DNA of 10,000 nucleotides from NCBI GenBank assembly GCA_034184445.1, contig JAXFZX010000115.1, positions 1 to 10,000 of the forward strand, read 5' to 3'. Position numbers and translations under genes: made by a program. This document shows, one piece after another, positions 1-7,535 of this stretch; position 1 is the first letter of the stretch, and the number at the start of each line of letters is the position of its first letter. The notes beneath the pieces were generated by a model that searched no databases, had not been told where the DNA came from, and saw only the letters and a program-made list of their open reading frames with translations. The stretch is from CALXZG01 sp034184445. Lineage in GTDB: Bacteria > Pseudomonadota > Alphaproteobacteria > CAAHEQ01 > UBA3637.

Positions 1-1362
1 GTAATTTAAATAAATTTTTGCTAACTCATCCAAGCTATGACCGTGATTAGAACCGTTTAGGACAGCACTCATCACCATGGTATCATCAATCGGAAAGATT
101 TGAAAATCTGGTCCGTATTCTTGCGCTATGATATGCATATCATATTTAATATTGTGTCCAATTTTTAAAATATCAGGGTTGACTAAAATTGGTTTTAATA
201 AAGCCAGTACCTTAGAAATTGGAATTTGTTTGGGTATATTTCTATCGGTCGTAAATAGATCTAGCGGGATATCTTCTCCATGCCTAAGAGGAATATAGCA
301 TGCTTGCCCATTTCCAATTCCCAATGAAAAACCAACTAATTTTGATTGCATGGGATTTAGTCCTGTTGTTTCTGTATCTATGGAAACTTTATCCCGAATC
401 TGGGACAGCCATTGTTTTAGTTCTGATTCTTCTTGAATTAAGCTATAATTTTTTTGGGGTTGAAGTAAACAGGTATTTATTGTCTCTGGTGCACATTTTG
501 GCTTCCAATTTTGAAGTCTTGCCAATAAACTTTTAAACCCATTTTCCGTTAAAAAGGCCCTTAATTGTGTAAAATTAGGCTCTTTTACCGAAAAGTCAGA
601 TAAAGGCATTATGTTAGGAACATCTGATTTTAATGTCACCAACTGCCGTGAAATCAGGATTTGATCTCTATCGCGTATCAAGCCTTCACGGCGTTTTTTT
701 TGGGGTATTTCCTCTAAATGCGACAATAAATTATCCAAAGAGCCATATTGATTAATTAATTGAGCTGCCGTTTTAGGGCCAATTCCTTCTGCCCCCGGTA
801 CATTATCAATAGCATCTCCCATTAAGGATTGCACATCAACTATTTTATCCGGTGATACCCCGAATTTGGCCATGACATCTGAATCCACAATTTCTTTTTT
901 TTTCATTGGATCATATAGACTGACCCCATCGCGCATTAACTGCATTAAGTCTTTATCAGCTGATATAATTTGCACTTGTATGTTTTCTTTTACGGCTTTA
1001 TCGGCATAGGTTGCAATTAAATCATCGGCTTCATATCCTTCTTGTTCTGTCCATGGTATGTTCAAAGCATCACACGCTTGCCGGATCAGAGCAAATTGCG
1101 GTATCAACTCTGGTGGTGTTTCTTTTCTGTTTTCTTTATAATGCGGATAAATTTGATTCCGAAAATTCTGTCGTTTAGCATCAAAAATAACAAGCATGCG
1201 TGTGCAATTATTTTCTTCTGTCAAATTCATCATCATGTTCGTAAAACCGTAGACAGCATTAATCGGCGTTCCATCGGGGCGCGTCATCGGGGGTAGGGCA
1301 TAAAAAGCCCTAAAAATATATCCCGAACCATCTATCAAACATAGTGTTTGTCGGTTTGCCAT
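1..1362 (-). CDS. polA: DNA polymerase I, N-terminal part (5' nuclease and start of 3'-5' exonuclease); runs off left edge
   Basis: The first 454 codons of DNA polymerase I are present; the rest of the proofreading domain and the whole polymerase domain lie beyond position 1. The enzyme removes RNA primers and fills gaps in lagging-strand synthesis and excision repair. Residues 1-290 are the 5' nuclease, with metal-binding acids in place: D11 (LIDGSG), D61 (FDAKR), E111/D113/D114 (EGYEADDL), D136/D138 (SADKDLMQL) and D183/D186, followed by the helix-hairpin-helix GIGPKTAAQL at about 193-202. The 3'-5' exonuclease domain begins near 308 and keeps Exo I (D329, E331 in IDTETTGL) and Exo II (N404, D408 in GHNIKYD), so proofreading looks intact as far as can be seen; Exo III is off the window. 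The start is the ATG right after gcrA, with a 9-base gap and only a weak Shine-Dalgarno sequence, so translation may depend on gcrA being read first. Confidence 0.97.
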   Translation of the reverse strand, partial: MANRQTLCLIDGSGYIFRAFYALPPMTRPDGTPINAVYGFTNMMMNLTEENNCTRMLVIFDAKRQNFRNQIYPHYKENRKETPPELIPQFALIRQACDALNIPWTEQEGYEADDLIATYADKAVKENIQVQIISADKDLMQLMRDGVSLYDPMKKKEIVDSDVMAKFGVSPDKIVDVQSLMGDAIDNVPGAEGIGPKTAAQLINQYGSLDNLLSHLEEIPQKKRREGLIRDRDQILISRQLVTLKSDVPNIMPLSDFSVKEPNFTQLRAFLTENGFKSLLARLQNWKPKCAPETINTCLLQPQKNYSLIQEESELKQWLSQIRDKVSIDTETTGLNPMQSKLVGFSLGIGNGQACYIPLRHGEDIPLDLFTTDRNIPKQIPISKVLALLKPILVNPDILKIGHNIKYDMHIIAQEYGPDFQIFPIDDTMVMSAVLNGSNHGHSLDELAKIYLNY

Positions 1363-1371
1363 AGGTAAAAC

Positions 1372-1779
1372 CTATTTTTTACCTTTCAATTTATTTTGAG
1401 CATTTTGATCGGCTAATTCTTTTAATGAGGTATAAGCCACCTTGCAATGCTCTGCACAATAAGGCTTGCCGGTTACGGTGGGCTTTCCGCAAAAGTGAAA
1501 ATTTTCCTCCTCCGGATCACCAATTGGCCACCGACACGTATTATTTTTCAGGTCCATTAACCGGCATTTACCGACTACTTTTTTGGCTGATGTTGATTGT
1601 GATGTGACTTGTGGCTCTTTTTTCTTAATTGGAGATGGTCGTGCCGTTAAAGCCAAACGATGAACTTTTCCAATAACTGAATTTTTTGAAATGCCCAATT
1701 CTTTTGCAATTTCAACGGTGCTTTTTCCCTTGCTCCACAATTTTTTTAATTGTTTAATTTTATCTGCTGTCCATGACAT
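1372..1779 (-). CDS. gcrA: GcrA cell-cycle transcription regulator
   Basis: A 135-residue GcrA homologue. In Caulobacter, GcrA binds sigma70 RNA polymerase and activates promoters carrying CcrM-methylated GANTC sites, coupling transcription to replication. The N-terminal helix-turn-helix (residues 1-45) begins MSWTADKIKQLKKLW and contains the family signature NSVIGKVHRL (33-42). A basic, Ser/Thr/Lys-rich linker covers about 47-72. The C-terminal sigma-interacting domain (about 75-118) has the family pattern CRWPIGDP (82-89), FHFCG (94-98), PYCAEHC (106-112) and VAYTS (114-118); C82, C97, C108 and C112 are notable. From memory the Caulobacter protein is longer, the difference falling mainly in the linker. 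The start has a strong AGGAG upstream and its own near-consensus promoter. The polA start follows after 9 bases. The family assignment is secure; regulation of specific targets is inferred. Confidence 0.97.
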   Translation of the reverse strand: MSWTADKIKQLKKLWSKGKSTVEIAKELGISKNSVIGKVHRLALTARPSPIKKKEPQVTSQSTSAKKVVGKCRLMDLKNNTCRWPIGDPEEENFHFCGKPTVTGKPYCAEHCKVAYTSLKELADQNAQNKLKGKK

Positions 1780-1827
1780 ATTACTTCTCCTTTTTTATAT
1801 TATACACTTATTCTCTTAAGGCGTCAA
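1780..1827 (-). promoter_or_regulatory. Near-consensus sigma70 promoter and ribosome binding site for gcrA
   Basis: On the minus strand, TTGACG (1827-1822; 5 of 6 to TTGACA) is followed by a 17-base spacer and a perfect TATAAT (1804-1799). The expected start point near 1792 gives a leader of only about 13 bases, beginning almost at the ribosome binding site AGGAG (1791-1787). The -35 element and most of the spacer lie in the last codons of the upstream gene (the Phe-Asp-Ala codons near its end), so gcrA-polA can be transcribed independently of the upstream run. No GANTC site occurs in the spacer. Confidence 0.75.
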
Positions 1828-2872
1828 ATGTTTCTGCATCAAGGGCATTTTGAAACCCGTTATTGATAAAAATTTGTCGCACTTCGTTCAGATGTTCGCC
1901 AACCAAAATGGCATCCTTGGGATAGGCTTCATACATTTTGGCGGCGGCGTTAATAATTTTCTCTGTTTTATTTTGCGGTTCAATGGTTTTATATCGTCGT
2001 GTTTGTAATGCAACAGCATAGGGCATGCGTGCCACACGATAAGCCTTTGCCAATTCATCGGCTTTAATGGCAAAATCCATAGCCGTTTTAAATCCGATTT
2101 TTTTTAAATCTGAATCCAGAGACTTCCCCCCTTCCATTAAGTTAATGCGCGCCACTTTGACCTGAAAGGGATTTATCTTTTCTTGGACATAGTCGGTATG
2201 ATAGGCCAATAAAAACCTATATTCTTCATTTTGGCTGATTTGATTTAAGTACTTACTAAAAATCCCCAGTCCTGCATTAATTTTGGGAATATCATCTACT
2301 GTTAATTTAGCTAAATCGGGATTTTCCTGTAATTCGGTTGGTTGAGTTAAAACATCCCGAACTGATGGAAAATCCAAGGATTTACCAATGATTTGCGGAA
2401 TATGATGACCGGTATTTATGGGGACTCCCTCTGTTTTTAAGGGAACATTTTCCACATCTGTTGCTACCCCCTTTGGGGCCAGATAAATATAAAAAGCGGG
2501 ATTCATATCTTTTAGATATTTGTCTGCAAATGCCTGTTTTACCGGATCAATTTTGGTTGGCAGTTTGCCTTTCCAAATAGCAATATCGGGATGTGTCCTG
2601 ATTTTCTTTGGCATATTGGGGATATCAAATAACGCCGGAAAAATGTATTGTCTTTGATCAAATGGCGTTTTCAATAAATAATCAAGGTACATATCAATTT
2701 GTGTTTCTAAATTATGATGATCATGGGATATTTGTTGCACCGTCACTATGGGACTTTGAAGTGTATTTCGTTGTAATTCGGTGCTGGGGAGTACTTCCCC
2801 AAGGGCCTGTTCCACCCCCAATTTTCCCATCACAAGGATGACCCCTGTTATTAATAGAACTTGCCTTTTCAT
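1808..2872 (-). CDS. Exported protein of unknown function, cysteine-free
   Basis: I do not recognise this 354-residue protein. It starts with a basic residue pair and a hydrophobic stretch (about residues 4-19), consistent with a signal peptide or N-terminal membrane anchor; the cleavage site is unclear, perhaps around 23-27 (QALGE). The remainder is soluble and mixed, with no cysteine anywhere. A Pro/Ile-rich middle (about 80-170) includes YIFPALFDIPNMP and FYIYLAPKGV; the C-terminal half (about 195-354) looks largely helical and Lys/Ala-rich, ending in ALRE. The start lies 1 base after the DUF4139 gene stop, with a purine-rich GAGGGAAGA upstream, so the two are very likely co-translated. 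The two genes before it also encode exported proteins, suggesting an envelope role (inference). The gcrA promoter overlaps its last codons. Confidence 0.85.
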   Translation of the reverse strand: MKRQVLLITGVILVMGKLGVEQALGEVLPSTELQRNTLQSPIVTVQQISHDHHNLETQIDMYLDYLLKTPFDQRQYIFPALFDIPNMPKKIRTHPDIAIWKGKLPTKIDPVKQAFADKYLKDMNPAFYIYLAPKGVATDVENVPLKTEGVPINTGHHIPQIIGKSLDFPSVRDVLTQPTELQENPDLAKLTVDDIPKINAGLGIFSKYLNQISQNEEYRFLLAYHTDYVQEKINPFQVKVARINLMEGGKSLDSDLKKIGFKTAMDFAIKADELAKAYRVARMPYAVALQTRRYKTIEPQNKTEKIINAAAKMYEAYPKDAILVGEHLNEVRQIFINNGFQNALDAETFDALRE

Positions 2873-2873
2873 T

Positions 2874-4295
2874 TTAAAATTCTTCCCTCACTGAATAGAT
2901 AAGTTTGCTTTCCCCTTCGGCCGGTATTTGAACATCCCATGTGAAACGATTAGCCGCCCTTTGTGATTTGATAGTTTCGGATAACATTTTGGCATTAGCC
3001 CCAAAATCTTCTTGCACTTTTACAATTACAGGGTTCGTGGTTCCGTTTTTAAAGGTGACCTCATATGTTTTTTCGGAAATATGTTTTACCCGATTTTGGG
3101 TAATAGGCTCTTGCCGTTCACTATTTTTTATCATTTTGGCATTGGCCGATATATCAAAAGCCGTCCCCATATTTAAGGTCACTTCTTCTAAATTTCCGAC
3201 ATGATTGATTCTGTCTTCGCCTACAAAGATCAGGTCTCCTTTTTTATCCGCCTGATACAGACGCACAATCCCACGCGGTAAAGCAATCCCCAAATGATTT
3301 TCTTTGGTATTTTTTAAATTAATTTTGATATTGGGCTTTACATTCTTAATATCCCCATAGGGCCTTAATTGGTTATCAAAAATATATTCTTTTTTGATAC
3401 CGACATGTTCTGCCGACAAAAGGGAAACCTGTTTTGTTTGGTTGTTCAGGATATCCGTTGTGCGCGGCAGGGTATAAAGATGATAATCTGCAATGTTTTC
3501 CTCGTTCATCGGTGCCGCCTTCATTACGGCTCCCACCATCATCCCTGATTCGTCTATCCTCTTGGCGCGTTTTACCTGATATCTCTCAATATGTACATCA
3601 CCCGCCACAACCTGCATATGGGCGTTTTGATAATCCATACCCGAATTATTCGTCAGGCTTACCCAACCATTTAGGGTCATTTCTTTGTTATCATTTGCAA
3701 TTTCGGCGACATAACTGGCATCCCATGATAATCCCCTCGTTAAGTAATTCAGGGTTAAATCCTGTTTTCCTTCTTGGTTCGCCGCAATATCCATCACCAG
3801 TGTCGGCTTAACACGCAGTTGAGCCGGCAACCGGTTAAAAACAATTCGCCCCGGATAAGACGCATCAATTTTTCCGTTTATCCTTAAAATCGGGTTTCCG
3901 TTATTATAGGACACCAACTCTGCCGAATTTGTTTCTAAAACACCTGTCTTTGGGTTCATATATTGTGTGGTTACGGTTTCGCCTACCGATTTTTCCAAAA
4001 GCGATTGATATGTCATCACATCAAAATTAAAGTTGTTTTCCAAAAAAGTGATATTTTTTCCGTCTAAAATAACGCTGGATGGAATAATTTCCCCTGAAAT
4101 ACCGGCATAGGCTATTTCATTCTTACCGGATTTAAGGGGGACATCTCGCGTATCTTTAATTAAGGCCATGTCGCTGTTATATATCACGATATTCAGATCT
4201 TTTTGTTTTTCCAGCCCGATTGTTTCTTCGGCAGCAAAACATGTTGATACAATCATTGTCGTTGTCATTAAAGTGTAAAAAATTAAATGTTTCAT
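2874..4295 (-). CDS. Exported DUF4139 domain protein
   Basis: A 473-residue secreted protein of the DUF4139 family, a beta-rich family of unknown biochemical role. A clear signal peptide occupies residues 1-21 or so (MKHLIFYTLM to CFAAEE). Family features include the N-terminal segment IVIYNSDMALIKDTR (36-50), the central hallmark LTRGLSWDASYVAEI (185-199) followed by LNGWVSLTNNSG (208-219), then AHMQVVAGDV (225-234), and a C-terminal strand-rich part ending FTWDVQIPAEGE and LIYSVREEF. I chose the ATG at 4295 rather than a TTG six codons upstream, because AAAGGAG lies 8-9 bases before this ATG and the signal peptide begins there. The start is 1 base past the stop of the DUF2207-type gene, with the ribosome binding site inside that gene's last codons, implying coupled translation. 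Function is likely at the cell envelope; this rests on secretion and context only. Confidence 0.88.
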   Translation of the reverse strand: MKHLIFYTLMTTTMIVSTCFAAEETIGLEKQKDLNIVIYNSDMALIKDTRDVPLKSGKNEIAYAGISGEIIPSSVILDGKNITFLENNFNFDVMTYQSLLEKSVGETVTTQYMNPKTGVLETNSAELVSYNNGNPILRINGKIDASYPGRIVFNRLPAQLRVKPTLVMDIAANQEGKQDLTLNYLTRGLSWDASYVAEIANDNKEMTLNGWVSLTNNSGMDYQNAHMQVVAGDVHIERYQVKRAKRIDESGMMVGAVMKAAPMNEENIADYHLYTLPRTTDILNNQTKQVSLLSAEHVGIKKEYIFDNQLRPYGDIKNVKPNIKINLKNTKENHLGIALPRGIVRLYQADKKGDLIFVGEDRINHVGNLEEVTLNMGTAFDISANAKMIKNSERQEPITQNRVKHISEKTYEVTFKNGTTNPVIVKVQEDFGANAKMLSETIKSQRAANRFTWDVQIPAEGESKLIYSVREEF

Positions 4296-4310
4296 ATTAT
4301 TTCTCCTTTT
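4296..4310 (-). promoter_or_regulatory. Ribosome binding site that decides the DUF4139 start
   Basis: The sequence AAAAGGAGAAATAAT directly precedes the ATG at 4295. The AGGAG falls in the final Glu-Lys-Glu-Lys codons of the upstream gene, whose TAA stop is 1 base from the new start. This supports the ATG over the upstream in-frame TTG, which would begin ahead of the Shine-Dalgarno sequence. Confidence 0.8.
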
Positions 4311-5769
4311 CAAAACAAGTTAAATCCTTATAAGATGGATTATTTGCAATCAACCTTTTTTTCCAAATTTCATGAAATCCGAAACAAACGGCAATTTGAT
4401 AATAGGTCGGAATTTCTCGCTTTGCGAGGTTTAATCCTTGAGGCTCATTTATTAGGGCATTTTTTAGATTATTTTTCAACAGTTTCATTTGTTCTTTTGT
4501 TCCATAATAATCAATAAACAATACCCCCAGAGCTGTTATTAGACATAAAAATATATAGATTATTTGTGATATTTCAATTCCATAATGGCGTGCCATATAT
4601 TTTGTTGATAAAATTAAAAGTATCCCTCCGATAATGTATTCTAAGTTAAAGCGTAGGAATGCCGCGATTTTGCCTATCATAATATGACGTTCCCAGAAAG
4701 TTTTGTTGATACTTTTTGATTGTAAAATATCACTATTTTCATTGACTTCAATCATCCACAAAGAAAGATTAATTTTTTTGCTTTCTTTTAAAGGACGCCG
4801 CCACTTTTTATACCGTGCAGTAAGAATACTTAATCCGATATATCCCACTAAAATAATGGTAAAAATACCAAAAATAACCATATCCGGATCTGCTTTTCGG
4901 GGTGCTTGCGGAATATCCTTTGCATCTGAGATAAAATGGAGTCTCACATCGGCATTAGCGGGCAGGGGACGAGTACTTTGAAAAATTAAAGTTCCCTTTA
5001 TGTCTTCCGTTATTTTAACATGCTCAGGTATTTTTTGATTATTTGTTCCGAAAAGTAGTCCTTTTTCATAAAAATGTGTTTTTTGAGGCATCATTAAAAG
5101 AACTGTAAAACGTTCCGTCATTTGTTTCCAACCTGTCCCCGTGATGGGTAAGAATCCGTAGGCCAAAGATTTATCTGTTTTAATCTGATTATTGAATAAG
5201 TATGTTAACGCTACTTTATGGACTCCTTTGACTAATGGCTTTTCATATACAACTTCAATTTCTGAATTCGTATCATTCACCGTAAACGGCATAGGTGCAT
5301 TATCATATTTAAAAGATAAAAATTCCATAGAAATGGGTATAAATTGCCCCTTGGAATCATATATCCCTTTGGGGAAAGTGCGTTTAAAATAGTTTTGATC
5401 ATCTGTCGTGACAAATTGAATTTGTTCGGTGACACGAATGGTTTGACTATCCAAAACCTGAACAATTACCAAAAAATCCGTTGTATGATTAATAAAGGCA
5501 GCCGTTCTGTCATGCCCCCATAAAGTTTTAATTGGCATATTTAATATATTTCCCCGCAGATCCGGAGGGGGTAATTTTTCGGCTTTATTAACCTCTACCT
5601 CAGGCAGTCTCTGCTGGTCAATCAAAATAATGGGTTTTCCGGTAAAAATTTGTTCTGTTGATTCACCAAAATTGCTTTCATCGTTAATATCAAATAATTC
5701 TGTCGGTTGGTTTTGGGCAAAAACATCAAATGTGAGTAAACAAATAAGAATGCCTAAAAATTTTTTCAT
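4297..5769 (-). CDS. DUF2207-type predicted membrane protein with signal peptide
   Basis: A 490-residue membrane protein resembling the DUF2207 (YciQ-like) family, whose function is unknown. It has a signal peptide (residues 1-18, cleavage near FAQ), then an unusual Pro-rich segment of about 75 residues (20-95) before the family-like beta domain: FLVIVQVLDSQTIRVTEQIQF (99-119) and RTFPKGIYD (130-138), which match the 'xVtExi ... RGIYR' pattern of the family. One membrane span lies at about 297-317 and is followed by a basic stop-transfer stretch (YKKWRRPLK). Two more spans lie at about 376-392 and 401-420. The C-terminal IPTYYQIAVCFGFHEIWKKR (453-472) resembles the family's 'YAiAlG...W.kr' ending. 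The start overlaps the nth stop as ATGA, with AGAGG upstream. Probable topology: beta domain in the periplasm. Family assignment is from motif memory, so moderate. Confidence 0.78.
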   Translation of the reverse strand: MKKFLGILICLLTFDVFAQNQPTELFDINDESNFGESTEQIFTGKPIILIDQQRLPEVEVNKAEKLPPPDLRGNILNMPIKTLWGHDRTAAFINHTTDFLVIVQVLDSQTIRVTEQIQFVTTDDQNYFKRTFPKGIYDSKGQFIPISMEFLSFKYDNAPMPFTVNDTNSEIEVVYEKPLVKGVHKVALTYLFNNQIKTDKSLAYGFLPITGTGWKQMTERFTVLLMMPQKTHFYEKGLLFGTNNQKIPEHVKITEDIKGTLIFQSTRPLPANADVRLHFISDAKDIPQAPRKADPDMVIFGIFTIILVGYIGLSILTARYKKWRRPLKESKKINLSLWMIEVNENSDILQSKSINKTFWERHIMIGKIAAFLRFNLEYIIGGILLILSTKYMARHYGIEISQIIYIFLCLITALGVLFIDYYGTKEQMKLLKNNLKNALINEPQGLNLAKREIPTYYQIAVCFGFHEIWKKRLIANNPSYKDLTCFEKEK

Positions 5770-6416
5770 TTAATTCCTCTCTTTTCATCGGCTAGACAAA
5801 CCGCATATAGAGGACACTCATTACATAAAGGCTTTTTCGCTTTGCAAATATATCGCCCATGCAATACCAATGCCAAAGCCACATCGGACTTCATATCATT
5901 GGGCACAATTTTATTTAATTTTTGTTCAATATCTTGGGGTGTTTTACCCGTGCAAATTTTAAGCCTATGGCATAACCTGAAAACATGGGTATCAACTCCA
6001 ATCATTGGCATATGAAAGGCAATGTTTAAAAATACATTGGCGGTTTTGCGTCCTACCCCTGGTAATGTAATAAGGGAATCAAAGTTTGTCGGCACTTGAC
6101 TATCATATTTTTGAATCAATATTTTTGCAAGTTCTACAATATGATGAGTCTTGTTATTAAAGTAATTGATAAACTTTGTATAAGCCTTCATGCCATCTTC
6201 CCCCAAGGCCACAACCTGCTCCGGTGTATGGGCAACAGGGAATAATTTTTCTGTAATTTTATTAACGGTTTTATCGGTGCTTTGAGCAGATAAAATGATA
6301 GCCATTAAAAGGGTAAAATGATTTTGCCAATTCAATTCACATTTTGGATTAGGATAAGCAATTTTTAGTGCTTTCCAAAAATTTTCTCGTTCCGCGGATG
6401 TCATTAAATAGGACAT
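5766..6416 (-). CDS. nth: Endonuclease III (DNA glycosylase/AP lyase)
   Basis: A 216-residue bifunctional base-excision repair enzyme that removes oxidised pyrimidines and nicks the resulting abasic site. Everything expected is present: the N-terminal LLMAIILSAQSTDKTVNKITEKLFP region (start about 36), the helix-hairpin-helix LPGVGRKTANV (118-128) with catalytic Lys124, VDTHVFR (141-147) with catalytic Asp142, and the iron-sulfur loop C191-X6-C198-X2-C201-X5-C207. The length is close to the usual 210 or so. The start ATG abuts the ispA stop with no gap; a second in-frame ATG four codons later has no better ribosome binding site. Its 3' end overlaps the next gene by 4 bases (ATGA). The position after ispA is not functionally obvious and looks like simple co-transcription with other housekeeping genes. 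Confidence 0.97.
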   Translation of the reverse strand: MSYLMTSAERENFWKALKIAYPNPKCELNWQNHFTLLMAIILSAQSTDKTVNKITEKLFPVAHTPEQVVALGEDGMKAYTKFINYFNNKTHHIVELAKILIQKYDSQVPTNFDSLITLPGVGRKTANVFLNIAFHMPMIGVDTHVFRLCHRLKICTGKTPQDIEQKLNKIVPNDMKSDVALALVLHGRYICKAKKPLCNECPLYAVCLADEKRGIK

Positions 6417-7301
6417 TTATTTTTTTCTTTCCAAGATAAAATCCAAGACTTTTTTTAAATCGTCAGCCTTATCCCCAAAGGGTATTAAAGCCTCTTTTCC
6501 TTGTGTCATTAAACTCTGTGCCAACTCTTTTGCTTTTTGAAGACCCAGAATAGACACAAAAGTGGATTTATGCGCCTCTTGATCCTTTCGTAAAGTTTTG
6601 CCAACCAATTCGGCATTACCTTCCACATCTAAAATATCATCTGTAATTTGGAACATTAATCCTAAGGCCTTGGCATACTGCGTCAGAGAATCAATAACGG
6701 TTTCGTTTGCCTCAATCGCTATTGCGGGTGCAACACATGAAAAATGGAGTAATGCCCCTGTTTTCATACTTTGCATTCGTTCAATTTCATCTAAATTAAG
6801 CGGATCTTTTTCACCGATCAGATCAAGCATTTGTCCGCCAACCATACCGGCAGAACCTGCTCCTTTTGCAAGGGCCTCTATCAATCGCACTCGAATGGCA
6901 GGATCCGGATGGGTTTCTTTATCTGCCAATATCTCAAACGCTTTTGTTTGCAAAGCATCCCCCGCCAAAATAGCGGTTGCTTCATCAAATTGAATATGAT
7001 TAGAGGGTTTCCCTCGTCGCATAGAATCATTATCCATTGCCGGTAAGTCATCGTGAATTAAGGAATATGTGTGTAATAACTCAATTGCAAGTCCAATTCG
7101 AACGGCTGTTTTTTGTTCTAGCCCCAACATTTCACCAACTGTTATTGCCAAAAACGGGCGTAGCACTTTGCCCGTCCCGATGGCGGAATAGCGCATAGCC
7201 TCCACTAAACGAGAATCTCTTGTTTCTGGCAGGGGCAAAATCCGATCTATTTCATCATTGATTAATGATCTGATTTCATATAATTTATTCTGTATCGTCA
7301 T
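6417..7301 (-). CDS. ispA: Farnesyl diphosphate synthase (polyprenyl synthetase)
   Basis: A 294-residue trans-prenyltransferase that condenses isopentenyl diphosphate with allylic diphosphates to give farnesyl diphosphate, the precursor for undecaprenyl phosphate, quinone side chains and similar lipids. The first Asp-rich motif is DDLPAMD (84-90) in the bacterial HTYSLIHDD context, with Tyr79 five residues before it as in E. coli IspA; this favours a C15 product. The second Asp-rich motif is DDILD (221-225). The substrate-binding GTGKVLRPF (42-50) replaces the more usual GGKRLRP, keeping Lys45 and Arg48. The start has GAGGAG about 8 bases upstream and overlaps the end of xseB by 17 bases. The xseB-ispA order is common in proteobacteria, where dxs often follows; here nth follows instead. 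A geranylgeranyl product cannot be excluded from sequence. Confidence 0.95.
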   Translation of the reverse strand: MTIQNKLYEIRSLINDEIDRILPLPETRDSRLVEAMRYSAIGTGKVLRPFLAITVGEMLGLEQKTAVRIGLAIELLHTYSLIHDDLPAMDNDSMRRGKPSNHIQFDEATAILAGDALQTKAFEILADKETHPDPAIRVRLIEALAKGAGSAGMVGGQMLDLIGEKDPLNLDEIERMQSMKTGALLHFSCVAPAIAIEANETVIDSLTQYAKALGLMFQITDDILDVEGNAELVGKTLRKDQEAHKSTFVSILGLQKAKELAQSLMTQGKEALIPFGDKADDLKKVLDFILERKK

Positions 7302-7533
7302 GATTAAACTCCTCTATACCGATTGGTGTACCGTCTTTTCCGATAACCAATTTATCAATTTTAGACTTAGCTTCCGTTAATTTTTGTTCACAGAAGTTTT
7401 TTAACTTTGCTCCGCGTTCATAAACCGCTACGGCTTCATCCAACTTGATTTTACCGCTTTCCAACTGCCGCACAACAGCCTCTAATTCTTCCATCGCTTC
7501 TTCAAAAGATAATTGTTCTATTTCTTTTTCCAT
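7285..7533 (-). CDS. xseB: Exodeoxyribonuclease VII small subunit
   Basis: An 82-residue protein of the usual XseB length. The family core SFEEAMEELEAVVRQLESGK (residues 9-28) is followed by LDEAVAVYERGAKL (31-44) and CEQKLTEAKSKIDKLV (48-63), forming the typical two-helix coiled coil. Several copies bind each large subunit XseA to make the single-strand-specific exonuclease VII; xseA is not in this window. The start has GAGG about 6 bases upstream, embedded in the stop region of the preceding ankyrin gene (gap of 2 bases). Its 3' end overlaps ispA by 17 bases, so the two are probably translationally coupled. Confidence 0.95.
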   Translation of the reverse strand: MEKEIEQLSFEEAMEELEAVVRQLESGKIKLDEAVAVYERGAKLKNFCEQKLTEAKSKIDKLVIGKDGTPIGIEEFNHDDTE

Positions 7534-7535
7534 TG

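Noticed and set aside
300..1296. Open frames on the plus strand across 300-536 and 1042-1296
   Set aside because: They lie antisense to the polA frame, which is continuous and has all its catalytic motifs; their translations look like no protein and have no ribosome binding sites.
1780..1807. Terminator between the 354-residue gene and gcrA
   Set aside because: The 28 bases hold no GC-rich inverted repeat; they are occupied by the -10 and ribosome binding site.
2941..3811. Plus-strand open frames (2941-3204, 3434-3811) opposite the DUF4139 gene
   Set aside because: Shadows of the minus-strand gene; composition is unnatural and there is no start context.
4296..4313. TTG at 4313 as the start of the DUF4139 protein
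   Set aside because: It would precede its own Shine-Dalgarno sequence and add MKRRNN ahead of a well-formed signal peptide; the ATG at 4295 is well placed.
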